Assembly (NCBI GenBank): GCA_019843655.1
Contig: JACDQD010000011.1
Span: 11,264,604 to 11,328,603, forward strand
Length of the DNA stretch: 64,000 bases
Reading direction: 5' to 3'
From: Lethocerus indicus
Lineage: Eukaryota > Arthropoda > Insecta > Hemiptera > Belostomatidae
In this document: positions 48,142 to 60,964 of the stretch, one piece after another
Layout of the letters: every line of letters starts with the position of its first letter
How positions within the stretch are numbered: the stretch's first letter is position 1
Program-made: the position numbers and the translations under genes
Notes under the pieces: model-generated
The model's input: only the letters and a program-made list of their open reading frames with translations
Database searches by the model: none
What the model was told of the DNA's origin: nothing

Positions 48142-51100
48142 ATTTTCATGTAATATACTACAGTTTTATAGTATTTATGTGAGCTAATTTGAAATTATTA
48201 GGATGAAGTTTTACGGTTTTTTTATTAATTGTTCGAATTGTAGAGATTCGAGGAGTATTGGATGAATGTAATTGTCTAGGCGCTATATGCCATATTTATA
48301 AGTGCTAACAGCTACTGTTGTTAACTCTTTGTTAAGTTCCGCCCTCTCTCTCTCTCTAACGGCAGGAACACTCTGGTGAGAAGAGTAACCCTATATATAT
48401 AAGTATATATGTATGGGGGTGGCGGGGACTTGGTGTAATAACAATTGTGGGTGTCGCGAAGTTCCATTTGGAGAAGTGAAATCCGCAAGTTGGCCGTTTG
48501 TCTGAGGAGGCTTTCTAATGGCGAGCCTCGTAAACAAATTACCCCAAGTCAAATAGCAAGTTGGCGGCGGCGGCGGCGGCGAAGGGGGCGGGGAAGAGTC
48601 GGCGGCCTCGTTAAGAAACTTTATTAAATAATGGGCTAATACGTTAATTAAAATTTTAATTGTTAACTGCTCGGCTAAAATCGGGCACAGTAATTTCCGG
48701 CCGGCTCCTTTCTCCCGGCCCCAGAATTAGAGCTCCAATATTGGGGACCCTCCTTAACTTTCATCACCCACCTCCCCACTGCTATTAACTAATACACTGT
48801 TTCTAATGGCCCCTGTATAAATTAGATACTGCACTGCCTTTTACTTTACCAATTCATAAACAATTTCCGGTCATCCGCTCAATATTCCCCAATTAAAATT
48901 TCAATTAGGCCTCTGGCAGGGAAAGTGTCCTACATTTCTTGACTTTTTTAAAGCGTTAAACTTCTGGCCATTAACATTTGGTTCAACCAAAAATGACTCT
49001 AATCCAGAAAAAAAACCCCGAGAAATATATATGGACAAGATCCGAAATAAAGTCCGGTTTCATAAAATGTACAAAGAAGGCTAACAAACGCGAGACTATT
49101 GTACAGCCCCTGAACAAGAGGGAAATCATAAGTGGACATTAAACAATGTGACATATCATAGTTAAAGAATGAAACAATGATTTTCCCTTCATCGCCTAAC
49201 TTGTGCTGGGATCAATTTCGTTTGCACGTCTACGAAAATTCCGTCACCTTTGGGGATTCTTTGATACTTTCTTCCCCGTTTTTTAATTCCACATTCTTAT
49301 TCCTAATTCCCGCCTCCTTTTCTCTCTGTTCCCATTCCACCGCCAACTTCACCGGTCGTCCCATTCCCACTCCACGGTCGGTTCGAAGATTTAAATAAAA
49401 TTGTTCGGCCCCCTCCGCCCCCACTCCAATCCTCCCACGGCCACTCACGGCTTTGTTCTTTTAATTAAATCCGAGAGGCAATTTTCATTCGAATTTTTTT
49501 CTACAAAATAAAAACCACTCGTCCCTTTCTATATTAATAATTAATACTCCCCCTCCCCCACCTACACAGAACTCAACGCTGGATCTAATTTACTTTAGGC
49601 CAGATTTTCTTGTATTCGATTAAATATATTTTTTAATTTTTCTTTTGTTTTTTTTCTGTTCTTTTTTTTTTTTGAACGACGCGAGGAAATTAAAATATTC
49701 CGAATGCGTTCGGCCCCGGGAGGGAGCCGGGAAAAATTGTCTAATTAGCGGGTTAAAAGGGGGGTTAATGGGGAAAGGCTCGGTTCATGAAAGTTTCGGC
49801 AAAACGAAATTAGGATTGCAGGAGAGCTTCAGTAGCGGGGAGGGGGGCCGGCGATGCTGCGGCCACCGGCAATTATTTATTCCGCACCAGAGAATGATAT
49901 TAGTTTCGCGAAACAGTTTTGCGGGGGGAAAACGATGAAAAATTTACGGGCGAAAACAAACTTGGAAAATATTTTAACCGGCTTTCGGGAAAATTATCCG
50001 GGCGAATTGCGGGGGGGGCGCATTTAATTGAGACCGGTATTAATTCGGGCGTCGGACGTTAGATGTCGCCGCGACCTTATGCCCTCGAACGCGTTGACCG
50101 TATTCTGTTTGAAATCATCGGCATAATGTTTTTCTCACTAAAATTAGCAATAATGGTTTTAATTTTGGGGTTGTCATTTTTCATTATTTAGGTGTATTTT
50201 TCGTGATAATGGATTAATTCACTATTATCGTCTTTCTTTATTGACTTTAAGTTCCAGGTCGCTATTAAAAATGTGTAACGTTGCATGGATTTATCTCAGA
50301 TTTCTGACTTGCTATAAAATACGAACGTTGTTTCGACAGTGCCGGCATCACATTGTAATGGTGAAATTCAAAGCCCTCCGGGAGTCTCATACAGTACATA
50401 CATTAAGTAATAGTTTTACTTATCCCGAATAGGAGGGATACGTTTCTACTATTATTTGCATTATTTACGAAGCGTTTTCGATAAAATACCGGAAATTCGG
50501 ATGTACATAGGTCGGATTTTGGTTGTTGGGGGGAGGGGGTGGTGTGACTGAATTGGGGAGGACAAAGAGGGCGGGAGGCGGTTACACAGAAATTGAGATG
50601 AATAATGAATCGGGGAACACATTTAGTGTTATAAATATTTGATGCGGAGGCCCCGCCCAGAGCGAAGCCACGCCCAGGACGCCTTGCAGGCCGCCATTGG
50701 GAGGGGCCACTAATGGCGCTAATTAGCCGAATTATGTTCTCCCCCTCAAAAGGCCCCTCATCAACTATTTACGGGGCCAACTCCTCTTCGTTTAACCAAA
50801 TTGGTGGGGTCATCCCTGTTTAGAAAGTCGGGTTAAACTCTGCCATTACGAGCCCCCGCCCCCACCCCCCGCCCCCCCCAACAACTAATGTACGCAAGTA
50901 TCCCTCTGTAACCACTTGAAATTTACCTGAATGATTAATACGATAGTTTCATAACGCCAGGACGAACTTCGTCCTGTTTATCAATCGGCGCTTATTTAGG
51001 GATCCCTTCTCAGGTTAATTTTAATTTCCAATTAACGAGAACGTCGGTCGGCCTACAGCCACATCCGAATTCCCAACAAATTAGTATTTAAAACAATAAT

Positions 51101-51221
51101 ACATTGGGTACTCTAGGGTTAGCGAGCCAGCGTTCGTGCAAAAAATATTTCAGACATTAATAATAAAACGAACAAAGACTACACCTAGTGTAAAACCCAT
51201 TAAATATTATCTATTTCAGTG
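48142..51221. other. Intergenic-like region, GC-rich patches
   Basis: I see no exon or element except the GGC tract. 50520-50590 is G-rich and 50640-50720 GC-rich. 49640-49672 is a T-run. Confidence 0.55.
48564..48596. repeat. GGC-rich trinucleotide tract
   Basis: A run of GGC units followed by GAAGGGGGCGGGGAAG. The crossing frame gives poly-Arg and is not a gene. Confidence 0.8.
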
Positions 51222-51430
51222 TTTAGAATGCATGTTTTGTGGTCTGCGAGGGGTTGGAATACCGTAGATTTCGTGTGTTTCTGTCTCCCCAAAACCACAA
51301 TAACAACACACGTATATATACACACGACAAACAGACAACCACCACAGTACAGTGACAGTGACAGTGCAGCGAGGATGCCCAAGAAACATCCGAAGTGCCA
51401 AAAGTGACTAACACCGCTACTGAAGATGGT
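51222..51430 (-). repeat. Foldback family copy with CACTGTCAC module, no array
   Basis: The left end is the full extended terminus (ATGTTTTGTGGTCTGCGAGG, GGTTGGAATACCGTAGATTT). It continues through CACACGACAAACAGACAACC, ACCACAGTACAGTGACAGTG, GCAGCGAGGATGCCCAAGAA and CACCGCTACTGAAGATGG. It shows how the end and internal modules join when the minisatellite is missing. Confidence 0.87.
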
Positions 51431-52079
51431 TGATTTCACAATAATACAACGAAAACCCTAAGCGAGGTTTTTATAAGGGCGAGCCTAAATAAGTTACCGC
51501 CCTCCGGTCTATCGGAAAGCGGACTATTGCTAAGGGGACGCGATTTGGACGGGCTGAATTTACGGGGACTTCTAAGGGAATGCTGAATTGGGAGGTAAGG
51601 TGGCCCCTGTGCGGGGTCGCGTCTCTCCCCATTAGCCCGCCGCCCCCGCCGCCCCCTTCACCGCCTCTTAAACAAACCGTTATCGTCCCTTATCCCTTAT
51701 CCTGTCTGGCACCATTCCGGTCGGCCCCTTATTATTTTTCCCTCCTCGCATTCCGCCCTCTTTATTCTCTTCCTCCACCTTAATTAAGTAATTCTCCCGG
51801 AAACTCGCTGTGCCCCCGGCATATTTTTTTTCACGTTGTATTTCCATTTGCGGGGAACTTCGGGGAGAATGCCGCCCCCGGTAATGGACTCTTGGGGGGG
51901 ATTTCGTAGCGACAATGACGAAATATAATCTTCCGCCTGTGACTGTACGATGAACTGCATATCTTGGCTACATGTCCGTAAATTATGACTCGTGTAAGCC
52001 AAATACTTTAGAAACCTATCTTGGAATCTGATTTACGTTTTAAGGTTCGGACAAAATTACTCCCAGCTCATTTATTATT

Positions 52080-52212
52080 GTAGATTTCGTGTGTTTCTGT
52101 CTTCTCTCGCTGGTTGGGTAGTATCAAAAGAACAAACCAGCGAGAGGAGACACAAAGACATGAAATCTACGGTGTTCGAACCACTTGCAGACCACAAAAA
52201 AGGTATTCTAAA
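52080..52212 (+). repeat. Foldback family, complete short copy with target duplication
   Basis: GTAGATTTCGTGTGTTTCTG and TCTTCTCTCGCTGGTT are inverted at AACCAGCGAGAGGAGACACA and GACATGAAATCTAC. This is followed by the 3' extension, ending AAAAAAGGTATTCTAAA. TCATTTATTATT flanks it on both sides (52067-52078 and 52213-52224). Confidence 0.92.
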
Positions 52213-52290
52213 TCATTTATTATTCCTTAGCAATTCTGGATTTGTAAACCTGGGTTTACAATACAAATTCTGAATATCTCTTTTCGACGA

Positions 52291-52421
52291 AAAACAGACA
52301 AACACTACAGTATAAAAGTGACAGTGGCAGTGAAGTGACTGCACCGCTACTGAAGATCTGTCTGGCAAAAGACCAAACCAGCGAGAGGAGACAGAAACAC
52401 ACGAAATCTAAGATAAATTTG
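52291..52421 (-). repeat. Foldback family copy
   Basis: AACAGACAAACACTACAGTA and AGTGACAGTGGCAGTGAAGT lead to CACCGCTACTGAAGATCTGT, CAAAAGACCAAACCAGCGAG and ACAGAAACACACGAAATCTA. The 3' extension is absent. It lies 80 bp from the previous copy in opposite orientation. Confidence 0.85.
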
Positions 52422-52973
52422 TGGGTTCCAGATACAAAATTTCTTTTCAAAATACTAGACGTTCTTTAGAAATTGAAACGGACTAATTTCCAAGTTGGCG
52501 GTCTTTCTACTGTAGTAAGTTTTTGGTAAGGGATATTGTGAGGCGAGGACGCTCCTGGGACTTGCTTTTGTTCCCGCTAACCGATAGCAATCTTTAGAAA
52601 CCCTTTGTCCCTCCCGAGCTCAGGATGGGGGGCTAATGAGGGCAAATAATGTAGCGAGGGGCCGTTGCGGAGATAATCCCTTTGGTCGCCAGTAATTTAC
52701 CGGCCTCGGCGCGGAAGGGGCCTGTTAATAAAAGAAAAAAGCCCCTGCGCCTAATCTTTAATTGATGTTCTACCCGGGGCGGACCATTAGTCAAAAATTA
52801 ATCCGTCTTATCACTTGGCGGGGGCGGGTGCCTTGGGCGTTGAGGGGGTTAAATAATAATATGGTAGGGCGGGACAAATAGGCCCCGAGTGAAAATGAAA
52901 TGGCTTCCATTTTTTTTTTGTCCCGAGCAGCAGATCGGATTAGAGCCGCCGGTGATTTATCGGGCAGCCCTTT

Positions 52974-53045
52974 CAGAGAGAGAGAGAGAGAGAGAGAGAC
53001 AGAGGGAGGGAGAGATGGTGAGAGTGAGAGAGAGGGAGGGAGAGA
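52974..53045. repeat. (GA)n microsatellite
   Basis: GA-rich tract with GGGA interruptions. The crossing frames are low complexity. Confidence 0.95.
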
Positions 53046-53480
53046 CTGCGCCCTTCATTCATCGCGCTTGAAACACAACCCCGGCTTACCTGCACGACCC
53101 CTACGAATACATTATACCCGCCTTTAACATTAGCAGAGTATATACTCTGATGCCTTCTAATGAAAAAAAATACGGCGTGGACCCTTTACGCTCAGTTTTC
53201 CACGCCTTATCCCGTTCTTTCATTCGTGGGATTAACGATTTCAATTCTCCCCTTACATGATAAAGTCATCTCAACAACAATTGAATTACAAAGACTCCCC
53301 TGTGGCACACCTAACTCAGACCACTAGTTATGAGACATTTGAAAAAGTTGAAAGTATGCGATAAAAGAAAATATTTTAGAAGAAATAAACGACATTTGTC
53401 TCTAACATTTGGCCGATCAAAAAAAAATGCTCTTATTATAATCCTTGGCTAGTAGGGTAAGCGGACAGTGCCAGTGCTTT

Positions 53481-53484
<4 letters not shown>

Positions 53485-53540
<56 letters not shown>
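53485..53540. repeat. (TA)n microsatellite
   Basis: About 28 TA units. Confidence 0.98.
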
Positions 53541-53541
<1 letters not shown>

Positions 53542-53621
53542 TGAATATATGCAATTCAACTCCCCCCACGCAGAAAACAAGCTGATATCTCAGCTGGAGC
53601 GTGTAGGGGGAGAGGGGCGGC

Positions 53622-53650
53622 TATAAAGCGCGCTCCGAGGAGCACTCACG
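53622..53650 (+). promoter_or_regulatory. Weak candidate core promoter (TATA plus initiator-like)
   Basis: TATAAA at 53622-53627 in a GC-rich setting is followed about 24-26 bp later by ACTCACG. Nothing downstream reads as a convincing gene, so this may be chance. Confidence 0.2.
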
Positions 53651-53677
53651 GCTCCCAACAAGCATAAATACATCAGA

Positions 53678-53701
53678 AACTTTTATATCGAGATAAAAGT
53701 T
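53678..53701. repeat. Short perfect hairpin
   Basis: AACTTTTAT, loop ATCGAG, ATAAAAGTT. It lies about 30 bp past the candidate TATA region. Confidence 0.6.
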
Positions 53702-53904
53702 GAGCTTTTTTCAATCGTTTGCCGGTCACCCGTGTCACGATCTCTGGGGACCCGGGGGAGTAGGGCGGGGGGCGGGAGCGGCCCCCCTCGTCATTTTTCA
53801 TATCTCTTCCACCGCCCCCGCCCCCGCCCCCACGGCTTGTACTTATCTCGTGGATGCCTGCGGAGAGGAGCGGCAAAAAAATAAACTATCGGTCGAGTGT
53901 ATTC

Positions 53905-53930
53905 GTTGTGGGAGGCGGGGGCGGGGGCGG
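53905..53930 (+). other. G-quadruplex-prone G-rich tract
   Basis: TGTGGGAGGCGGGGGCGGGG and GCGG place several G runs within 25 bp, inside a GC-rich block (53740-54060) that also has runs of 10 or more G at about 53992-54003. Confidence 0.55.
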
Positions 53931-54234
53931 TAAGTGCCTCCTGTCGGTGCCAGATAGGGGACTATCCACGGCCCCCTATACAACAGGTAATGGGGGGGGG
54001 GGGCGGCACACCGACCCCCTCATACCTCCCCCGACTCTTTATTATTTCCCCGACCTGCCGTCCCTAGTACATTACCGTGGGGCCTCCCCCTCCGGGCCTG
54101 CTCACGGTTATACCAGCAGGTATGGTCAAGGTAACAGCATATCGTAAATAATATAAAAACAGTCTGAAACCTGAACAAAATACGACACTACGTGACTGGT
54201 TTCCTAGCAGGCCGAAAACAAAATGTTTGGAAAA

Positions 54235-54332
54235 CTGGTCTTTTGCTAAAGAACAAACCAGCGAGAGGAGACAGATACACACCGAATCTACGGTATTCCA
54301 ACCCCTCGCAGGCCACAAAACAGGTATACTAA
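54235..54332 (+). repeat. Foldback family, 5'-truncated copy
   Basis: CTGGTCTTTTGC, AACAAACCAGCGAGAGGAGA, CAGATACACACCGAATCTAC, then the full 3' extension CGGTATTCCAACCCCTCGCA and CACAAAACAGGTATACTAAA. Confidence 0.88.
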
Positions 54333-57300
54333 AAAAAAATTTTGTGTTTAACTCTAGACTAACTCTAGACTCTAACTAGAAAAAATACGGACTCAACCTT
54401 TCCATACCCACAAAAGACGTCATGCTTCTATGAGCAAAATAATAATAATAAAAACAGTCGTCTACAGCGTACCTACAGGCGTATTGTCTTTTATCAGTGG
54501 GGGCCCCCTATTCTGCATTTTAACCTAACTTTCGTGTGTCCAAATGATAAAAATAGATTTCAGTTCACTTTGTAACAAAAAAATGGATTCTTCGGAGTGA
54601 ATTCGATACTCAATAGTCCAATGAAAAATTCAATTATGTGACACTCATCAGGTGAAATTATGTGCTCCTTCCAATACTTTACTGTAATATTATCAAGGGG
54701 CATATGAATGCCAATGTATTTAATGTTTAGTCTGTAGACCGGGGTAAGGCTGTTTCTTTCAATCTGTAAATTTTAGACATCGACGCTGCGTTGTGAAGTT
54801 TGGGGACGGAGTTTAATTGGGTTTGCGCCGTTAAATCCGGCGCAGCTCGGGTGCGTTGCGGGGCGAGTCTTCCCGCCGGGGGCCGGCCCTAATGCCGGTA
54901 CAATTAACAGAGCCCGGTGTGGGGGGGGGCCACCTTACGGCCCGGAAGTGGCCCATTGTTCGCCCCAAATCACAATAACGCCCTTTGTCGGTAGTGGCGG
55001 GGGGCCTCCTTTACATATTGCATACGGTATTAAGTCCGAGCCAACGAAACCGTGTTTATTAACCATTGTCGTTAGATGGAGGGGCCGGGGTTTATTGTCG
55101 CTCTCAATCTTAAAGCTTCGCGCTAATAATTCATCTTCCGAAACAATCTTGGAGCAGTCGCCCGCCCCCCCCTCCACCCAGCACCAAATTCGGTTATAAT
55201 ACGCTGTGGAAATTTCGTTACATACCGTAAGAGATGAAGCCGATCGTGTAATCGCCCCTTGGAAATTAGATGCGCGGTGCGTTTCGCGCTCAACGAGCAA
55301 TCTGGAAATTGGAACCAGACCTTTGTCTGAGAGAGGCGGGCTAATTTTTGGCGGTTCCGGTCTCGCGCTTCCCTTCCGGCAACTTCACCCCATTTAAGAA
55401 GCTCCTCGTCTTCGCATATTCTAAGCCCGATATCACTGAAAGCACGCGCGTTCGAAGCTTCAAACTTTACCCACTTTTGACCGAGTATGGGGCATAAATA
55501 ACGGGGTGAATTTTCGATTTTTCAACTTTCTGACCGGCGGGACTGAATAAGAAGTGTCCTCTCAGGGAGTCCCCTCTCAGTTTATATAAAACGCCAGATG
55601 AGTGCGAGGCGGCTTTACGACGCCACCAACTAGTTAGCGGCCCGTTTTACGAGCCTCTTGTGTCCGCCCGGCTCATTATCAACTTGTTTTTTTTGCCCGG
55701 CAATAAAGGAGAAGAAAAAAAAATTGGGCCGACGGCGTAAAACTTTTGTTCGGCAAATTTTTGTCGGATAATCTCGCGCCATTCCTATTCTGCCCGCCAT
55801 AATATTAATATGGAACAGTCAGGATATATATATAAAACACCGAACTACGCAGCCTTCACAAGTACTAAGCCATTAACAGGTCGACATTAAGCCTTCTTTA
55901 GACACCTCGTTGCTCGTGATCCGCCGTAAAATCAGAATCTTAATGAGTCGAAAATCGAAGTATAAAGTAGTTTTCACTAAGTATCTGCTCTATGTCCAGT
56001 CACTTGTGAAGCCCCCTAATACGTGTTCGGCTGTTAAACTCTTCATTGACTCACCGCTTTCAAACCGGTTTTAATCGATGTGGAAAATAAGTTTAAGGAT
56101 TTATAGGGGGGATTTCAAGGACTGGTGAATGTAATGATTACACATGTCTGCATATTAGAGTAACATTAATTAATTTTAATTTTAGAAAATATTTATTACA
56201 GTTTTTATATTCATAGTGTTTTTATACAAAGTTGATTGACGATCTGGTTTAATTACAATGATAATAAACCCCGATGAATTATTTCTCATATTGTGATTCT
56301 CTGAGGGAGGACACGCAAGGCAGGGTAGGGAGGAAGTGAAGACAGTATGTATTTGCTAGCATCGCGTCAGCACTCAAAGCGCAGTAATCTGACGAGTCTT
56401 GAGAGCGGGGAAAGCCTTTGTTCCATCAGCCGGTCTGATTCCCGAATTAACGCCGGGTCGACCGCCCATGCTTTACCACTTGCCGGGAGGCGGAACGGTG
56501 GTCCATTTAAATTTTAAATTTCTTAAATTCTCACCCCCTCTGAGCCGCCTCCGCAGAAACCCCGTCCTAGGGGCTGGTTTTTTCCGTTATCAAATGGAGG
56601 ACATGAAAGCGACTCCGATGATTCGGAGGGTTGAAACGGTGTATAAACAGGGCTGCAAATGAACCCCCCCCCCACCAAAAACCCCCCCCAAAAAAAAACA
56701 AAAAAAAAACAATACGGCTAAAACAAGCCCACATTGCACAGGGGTTCAAAAAAATAAAATTTCATCGTATACCTTTTTATTCCTCCATTCCATGTTTTAG
56801 TTTAATATATCGCTATGAAATTTAATTCTTCCTTCCTAGATGAGAAATCCCGGCATACATTCATACGGTATTTATTTTCTCGAAATATATTTGATTAATT
56901 TCACTGACAAAAGATTAAGCGGTGGAGATGTTTTATGAATTGTGATGAGATCCCTCTATCGGATCTCTTTGAGTCTCGGACTAATGGCCCACAAGTAATT
57001 ACACAGTAATTACACTGCGCTTTACTAAGGTTTAATTATAGCCGGGCCCCGATAGGAAACGATATATCACAAGAGTTGTAATGTTGGTGCTGGCCCCTCT
57101 ATAACAATTTCAGAATAAACCTAATGCGCCATTAACGCTTTTGAAGTTCGGCTACGCCGTCCTAAATCATTCATTAATGCTAATTGATATTACGGCTTTA
57201 ACTATCTAAAGGAGAGTTAGTCAAATGTCTACAACTGGACCGGATAATTAATATACACATAAATATCAATACTAATAAATATAGATCGAACACCGAGTAG

Positions 57301-57562
57301 GCCCCTGTAGTATGTCCAAATCCGTTTCCTGAGTTGACAAATATATTGAAACACAGAAATCAGTTTGACGAAAAATAATTAAATTAAAATGTTTTAGGTA
57401 TTTATAATTGTAATGGGTGAAAAGAAAAAATGATGTACATATTTCTATTCCGGACATTTGACTTCAGTACAGGATTTCTCATCTGATGTTTGTTAGTTTT
57501 ATAAGCTGGGATATAATTATATATTTTAGGAATAAAGCAATGACCTATGTGTACCTAAGAGT
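54333..57562. other. Intergenic-like region
   Basis: Nothing recognisable. There is a poly-C/poly-A stretch at 56665-56710 and a G-run near 54920-54929; the 121-codon frame at 54935-55300 (-) has no family signature. Confidence 0.55.
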
Positions 57563-57577
57563 AATTATATTAATATA

Positions 57578-58554
57578 CCGTAGATTTCCTGTCTTTCTGT
57601 CTTCTCTCGCTGATTTTCCTGTGATACAAAATTTATTGAAAAAATTTTATTTTTAGTAATCTAGTTAATCGGTGCAAGTGCACCAAGAACGAACTTTAGT
57701 TAAGTACATTCCCGCACCACCCTCAGGGGGCGCTACTTTATCGTTGCAAGTCCATCAAACGAACTTTAGTTAAGTACATTTCCGCACCACCCTCAAGGGG
57801 GCGCTAGTTTATCGGTGCGAGTGCACCGAACGAACTTTAGTTAAGTACATTTCCGCACCACCCTCAAGGGGCGCTAGTTTATCGGTGCGAGTGCACCGAA
57901 CGAACTTTAGTTAAGTACATTTCCGCACCACCCTCAAGGGGGCGCTAGTTTATCGGTGCGAGTGGCACCCAACGACTTTAGTTAAGTACATTTCCGCACC
58001 ACCCTCAAGGGGCGCTAGTTTATCGGTGCGAGTGGCACCCAACGACTTTAGTTAAGTACATTTCCGCACCACCCTCAAGGGGCGCTAGTTTATCGGTGCG
58101 AGTGCACCGAACGAACTTTAGTTAAGTACATTTCCGCACCACCCTCAAGGGGCGCTAGTTTATCGGTGCGAGTGCACCGAACGAACTTTAGTTAAGTACA
58201 TTCCCGCACCACCCTCAAGGGGCGCTAGTTTATCGGTGCGAGTGCACCGAACGAACTTTAGTTAAGTACATTTCCGCACCACCCTCAAGGGGCGCTAGTT
58301 TATCGGTGCGAGTGCACCGAACGAACTTTAGTTAAGTACATTTCCGCACCACCCTCAAGGGGCGCTAGTTTATCGGTGCGAGTGCACCGAACGAACTTTA
58401 GTTAAGTACATTTCCGCACCACCCTCAAGGGGCGCTAGTTTATCGTTGCAAGTGTGCCAAACGAACTTTAGTTAAGTACATTTCCGCACCACCCTCAGGG
58501 GCGCTAGTTTATCGGTTATTCCAACCCGTCGCAGACCGCAAAACAGCTATTCTA
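57578..58554 (+). repeat. Complete minisatellite element, copy 6, with 15-bp target duplication
   Basis: The left end is CCGTAGATTTCCTGTCTTTC with TCTTCTCTCGCTG. The arm ACAAAATTTATTGAAAAAAT and TTTATTTTTAGTAATC follows. Then come twelve 70-bp units on + (about 57661-58516), and the right end TTATTCCAACCCGTCGCAGA with CCGCAAAACAGCTATTCTA. AATTATATTAATATA is directly repeated at 57563-57577 and 58555-58569. Units between 57800 and 58440 are nearly identical. Confidence 0.93.
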
Positions 58555-58873
58555 AATTATATTAATATAATTAATTTAATAATTCTTAAATTTTCTTGTA
58601 AAAATTAATTCATGGTTCTGTTTTAAATTTGTGATGTATGAATTTGGATCTTCCGTCTGCAAATTTTGGTAGATCAAGATTGCCGTAATCAATCAGAAAT
58701 TCTAGTAAATATAGGGAGATGCTAAAAAACCCATGCGAATCCCCACACTCCTGTCATATAATTTTTTTAAATCGTTTTTTATGCCAAATTGTACAATAAA
58801 ATCGGCGACATTGATGTTGAAGTGGTATTAATTTACCCTTTTCTAAAATGTATTTATTTTTTCTGTTTAAATC

Positions 58874-58925
58874 GCGTGGAACTCCCTTTTCAGACATCTG
58901 TAAGGAATGCTTGGAATGTCATGAG
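58874..58925 (+). repeat. Dispersed short repeat, copy B
   Basis: ACTCCCTTTTCAGACATCTG then TAAGGAATGCTTGGAATGTC is the partner of 43688-43735. Confidence 0.45.
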
Positions 58926-60964
58926 ATTCATAAAATTTTTGTATATATATCAACCGGTTCGCTTTTCTTGGACTGCAGTTTGGGTGAAATAATTTCAATG
59001 CAGTGTTACGCCCGGAGCGAATCCATTTATATTTATATTTATAGGGCGGTTGCAGCTTGGAGGAGTAAGGGGCAGTAATCTGGATGAAAAATGATCGGGC
59101 CTCCGGCTTATTACGGAAAGCGGGTCAAGTTTGTTTTTGTTAATGCCCGACGGTCGGATTAGATCGTAGTTGCGGGGGCAGTTATGACAAATTGGTCGCC
59201 TCCTCCCATCTCCTTCTTGCCGGAGAAAACCTCGGGTTAAATCTTTACACCGCCCGCATTTAAATTACTCAACATCACTATTGACCGTGATGTATAGTAC
59301 TCACTGACGCTTTAATATATCTCCGCGCCCGGCTAAAAATTAAAATATAACCGCTTTCTGGGCAATATCTGTGAAATTGCGGTGGAATATGCGGCCCGAC
59401 ACAGATGTCCGGAACAAACGGGAGAAATATTTTCAAAGTTATTCCCGAAATTTATCCCTTCAGCCAAAGTAGTAAAACCTCCAACACATTCAAAGAGCTA
59501 CAAGACAAAATTTCTTCGAATAAAAATTGACAAATAGTATGTTTTATGATACATTTAAGATAGTTTAAGATACTGTTGTTGAGCTCTCTTTCGATATTCT
59601 ACAATTGTTTATTTGGTTCTATGCTCGACCGATTTCGGTGTTTCGTCGTTTATTTGGAATATTGGTAATACAAATGTCAGCCTCATTGAAAATCATATCA
59701 TATCATGTTTGTTGTGCTCCTAAAGAAGATTCTGAAGAAGATAAAAGCTCAACTTGCAGATATAAATTTTGAATTTGTACATAATTAGAATTGCATTAGC
59801 AATCGTGAAAATTGTGAAATGTGTGGAAAATGTCCGATATACAACGTTTTCTTATTATACGATACTAATTGCTTTATTATACAGTTCTTACCTTTATTTC
59901 AGCAATATTATTTATCCGGATATTCTGAATTCCGAAGTAATTTAAATAATGTATAAGCGATTAAATCGAATCAGGGCCTCGATTCTTGACGATTTAATGC
60001 TATCTTGATATGCGTTAATTAAATCTATCGGGCAAAAATGAATTTGGACGTCGGGTGAGGGGTCAATATCTATTAACTTAACCGGGTGGGGGAGGGTGTG
60101 GGGAGCTCCGGTTATATTTGCTTGGACGGGGGCTAATTACAGGAGGGCACAGTTCCAATCATTAATGTAAGTCCGTTTTCAAATATTTGCTCCCAAATCC
60201 CATTATGTTAACGAACTTCGTTAACCTGAGGTTGAACGGCGTACGGGAGCGGCGGCTTCCACCCTCCACCCTCTCACCCCGGCATCTCGTTAATGCTCTC
60301 TCCGGCTCTCCCCATAAATAATTCTTTTTTTTTCCAAAGTCCGTATTATCGATAAACAGTATAAACTGTTGCGTCATCGCGTTAAAAATTCTTCCGGTTA
60401 CTGTGGCGGCCGAGTAAATGAAGATTTCGATTTCAAAAAGCTTGAAGCCCAGCGCCTCCATAAGAGGAACTACCGTCAATGGCTGGATTCTCCATCAAAC
60501 GTAAATTTGTATAATTAAATCGCACTGTTACTAAATATATATTTAAAAAAAGATTTAGTTGTGGCTTAATAAAATGACTGAAATTGGCATTTTCGTTCAC
60601 CTATAGTACCTTCCCATTGTCCTATGGATGTTTCGACTACGTCTGTGGCTGTTGACAGGAGAGAGAGATTAGTGTGCTAATAACACCTGTCTGCAGATGA
60701 GAGTTTAGCGATTCAGTGATTAGGAACAATGAGCTCTATCAACCGGGCGGTCTCTAATCCCTTGCTGGGGGACACGCCCAATAACCCCTAACGGACCTAA
60801 CTTCCGAATTCACATTCAGTTGATCCTTACGGCGCTTTTTACGTCTGTAATTCTAATAAGGAGAAGTTTTTAAACACTGATATAGAATAAAGAAGAGAGG
60901 ATCAACTGAGATAAAATTACGCAGCCAACTTCTGCAGAGTTAACAGGTTACGATAGTGGGTTCT

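Noticed and set aside
57661..58516. CRISPR-like regular array
   Set aside because: The 70-bp units are head to tail with no unique spacers, there are no cas genes, and the setting is eukaryotic. This is a minisatellite inside a mobile element.
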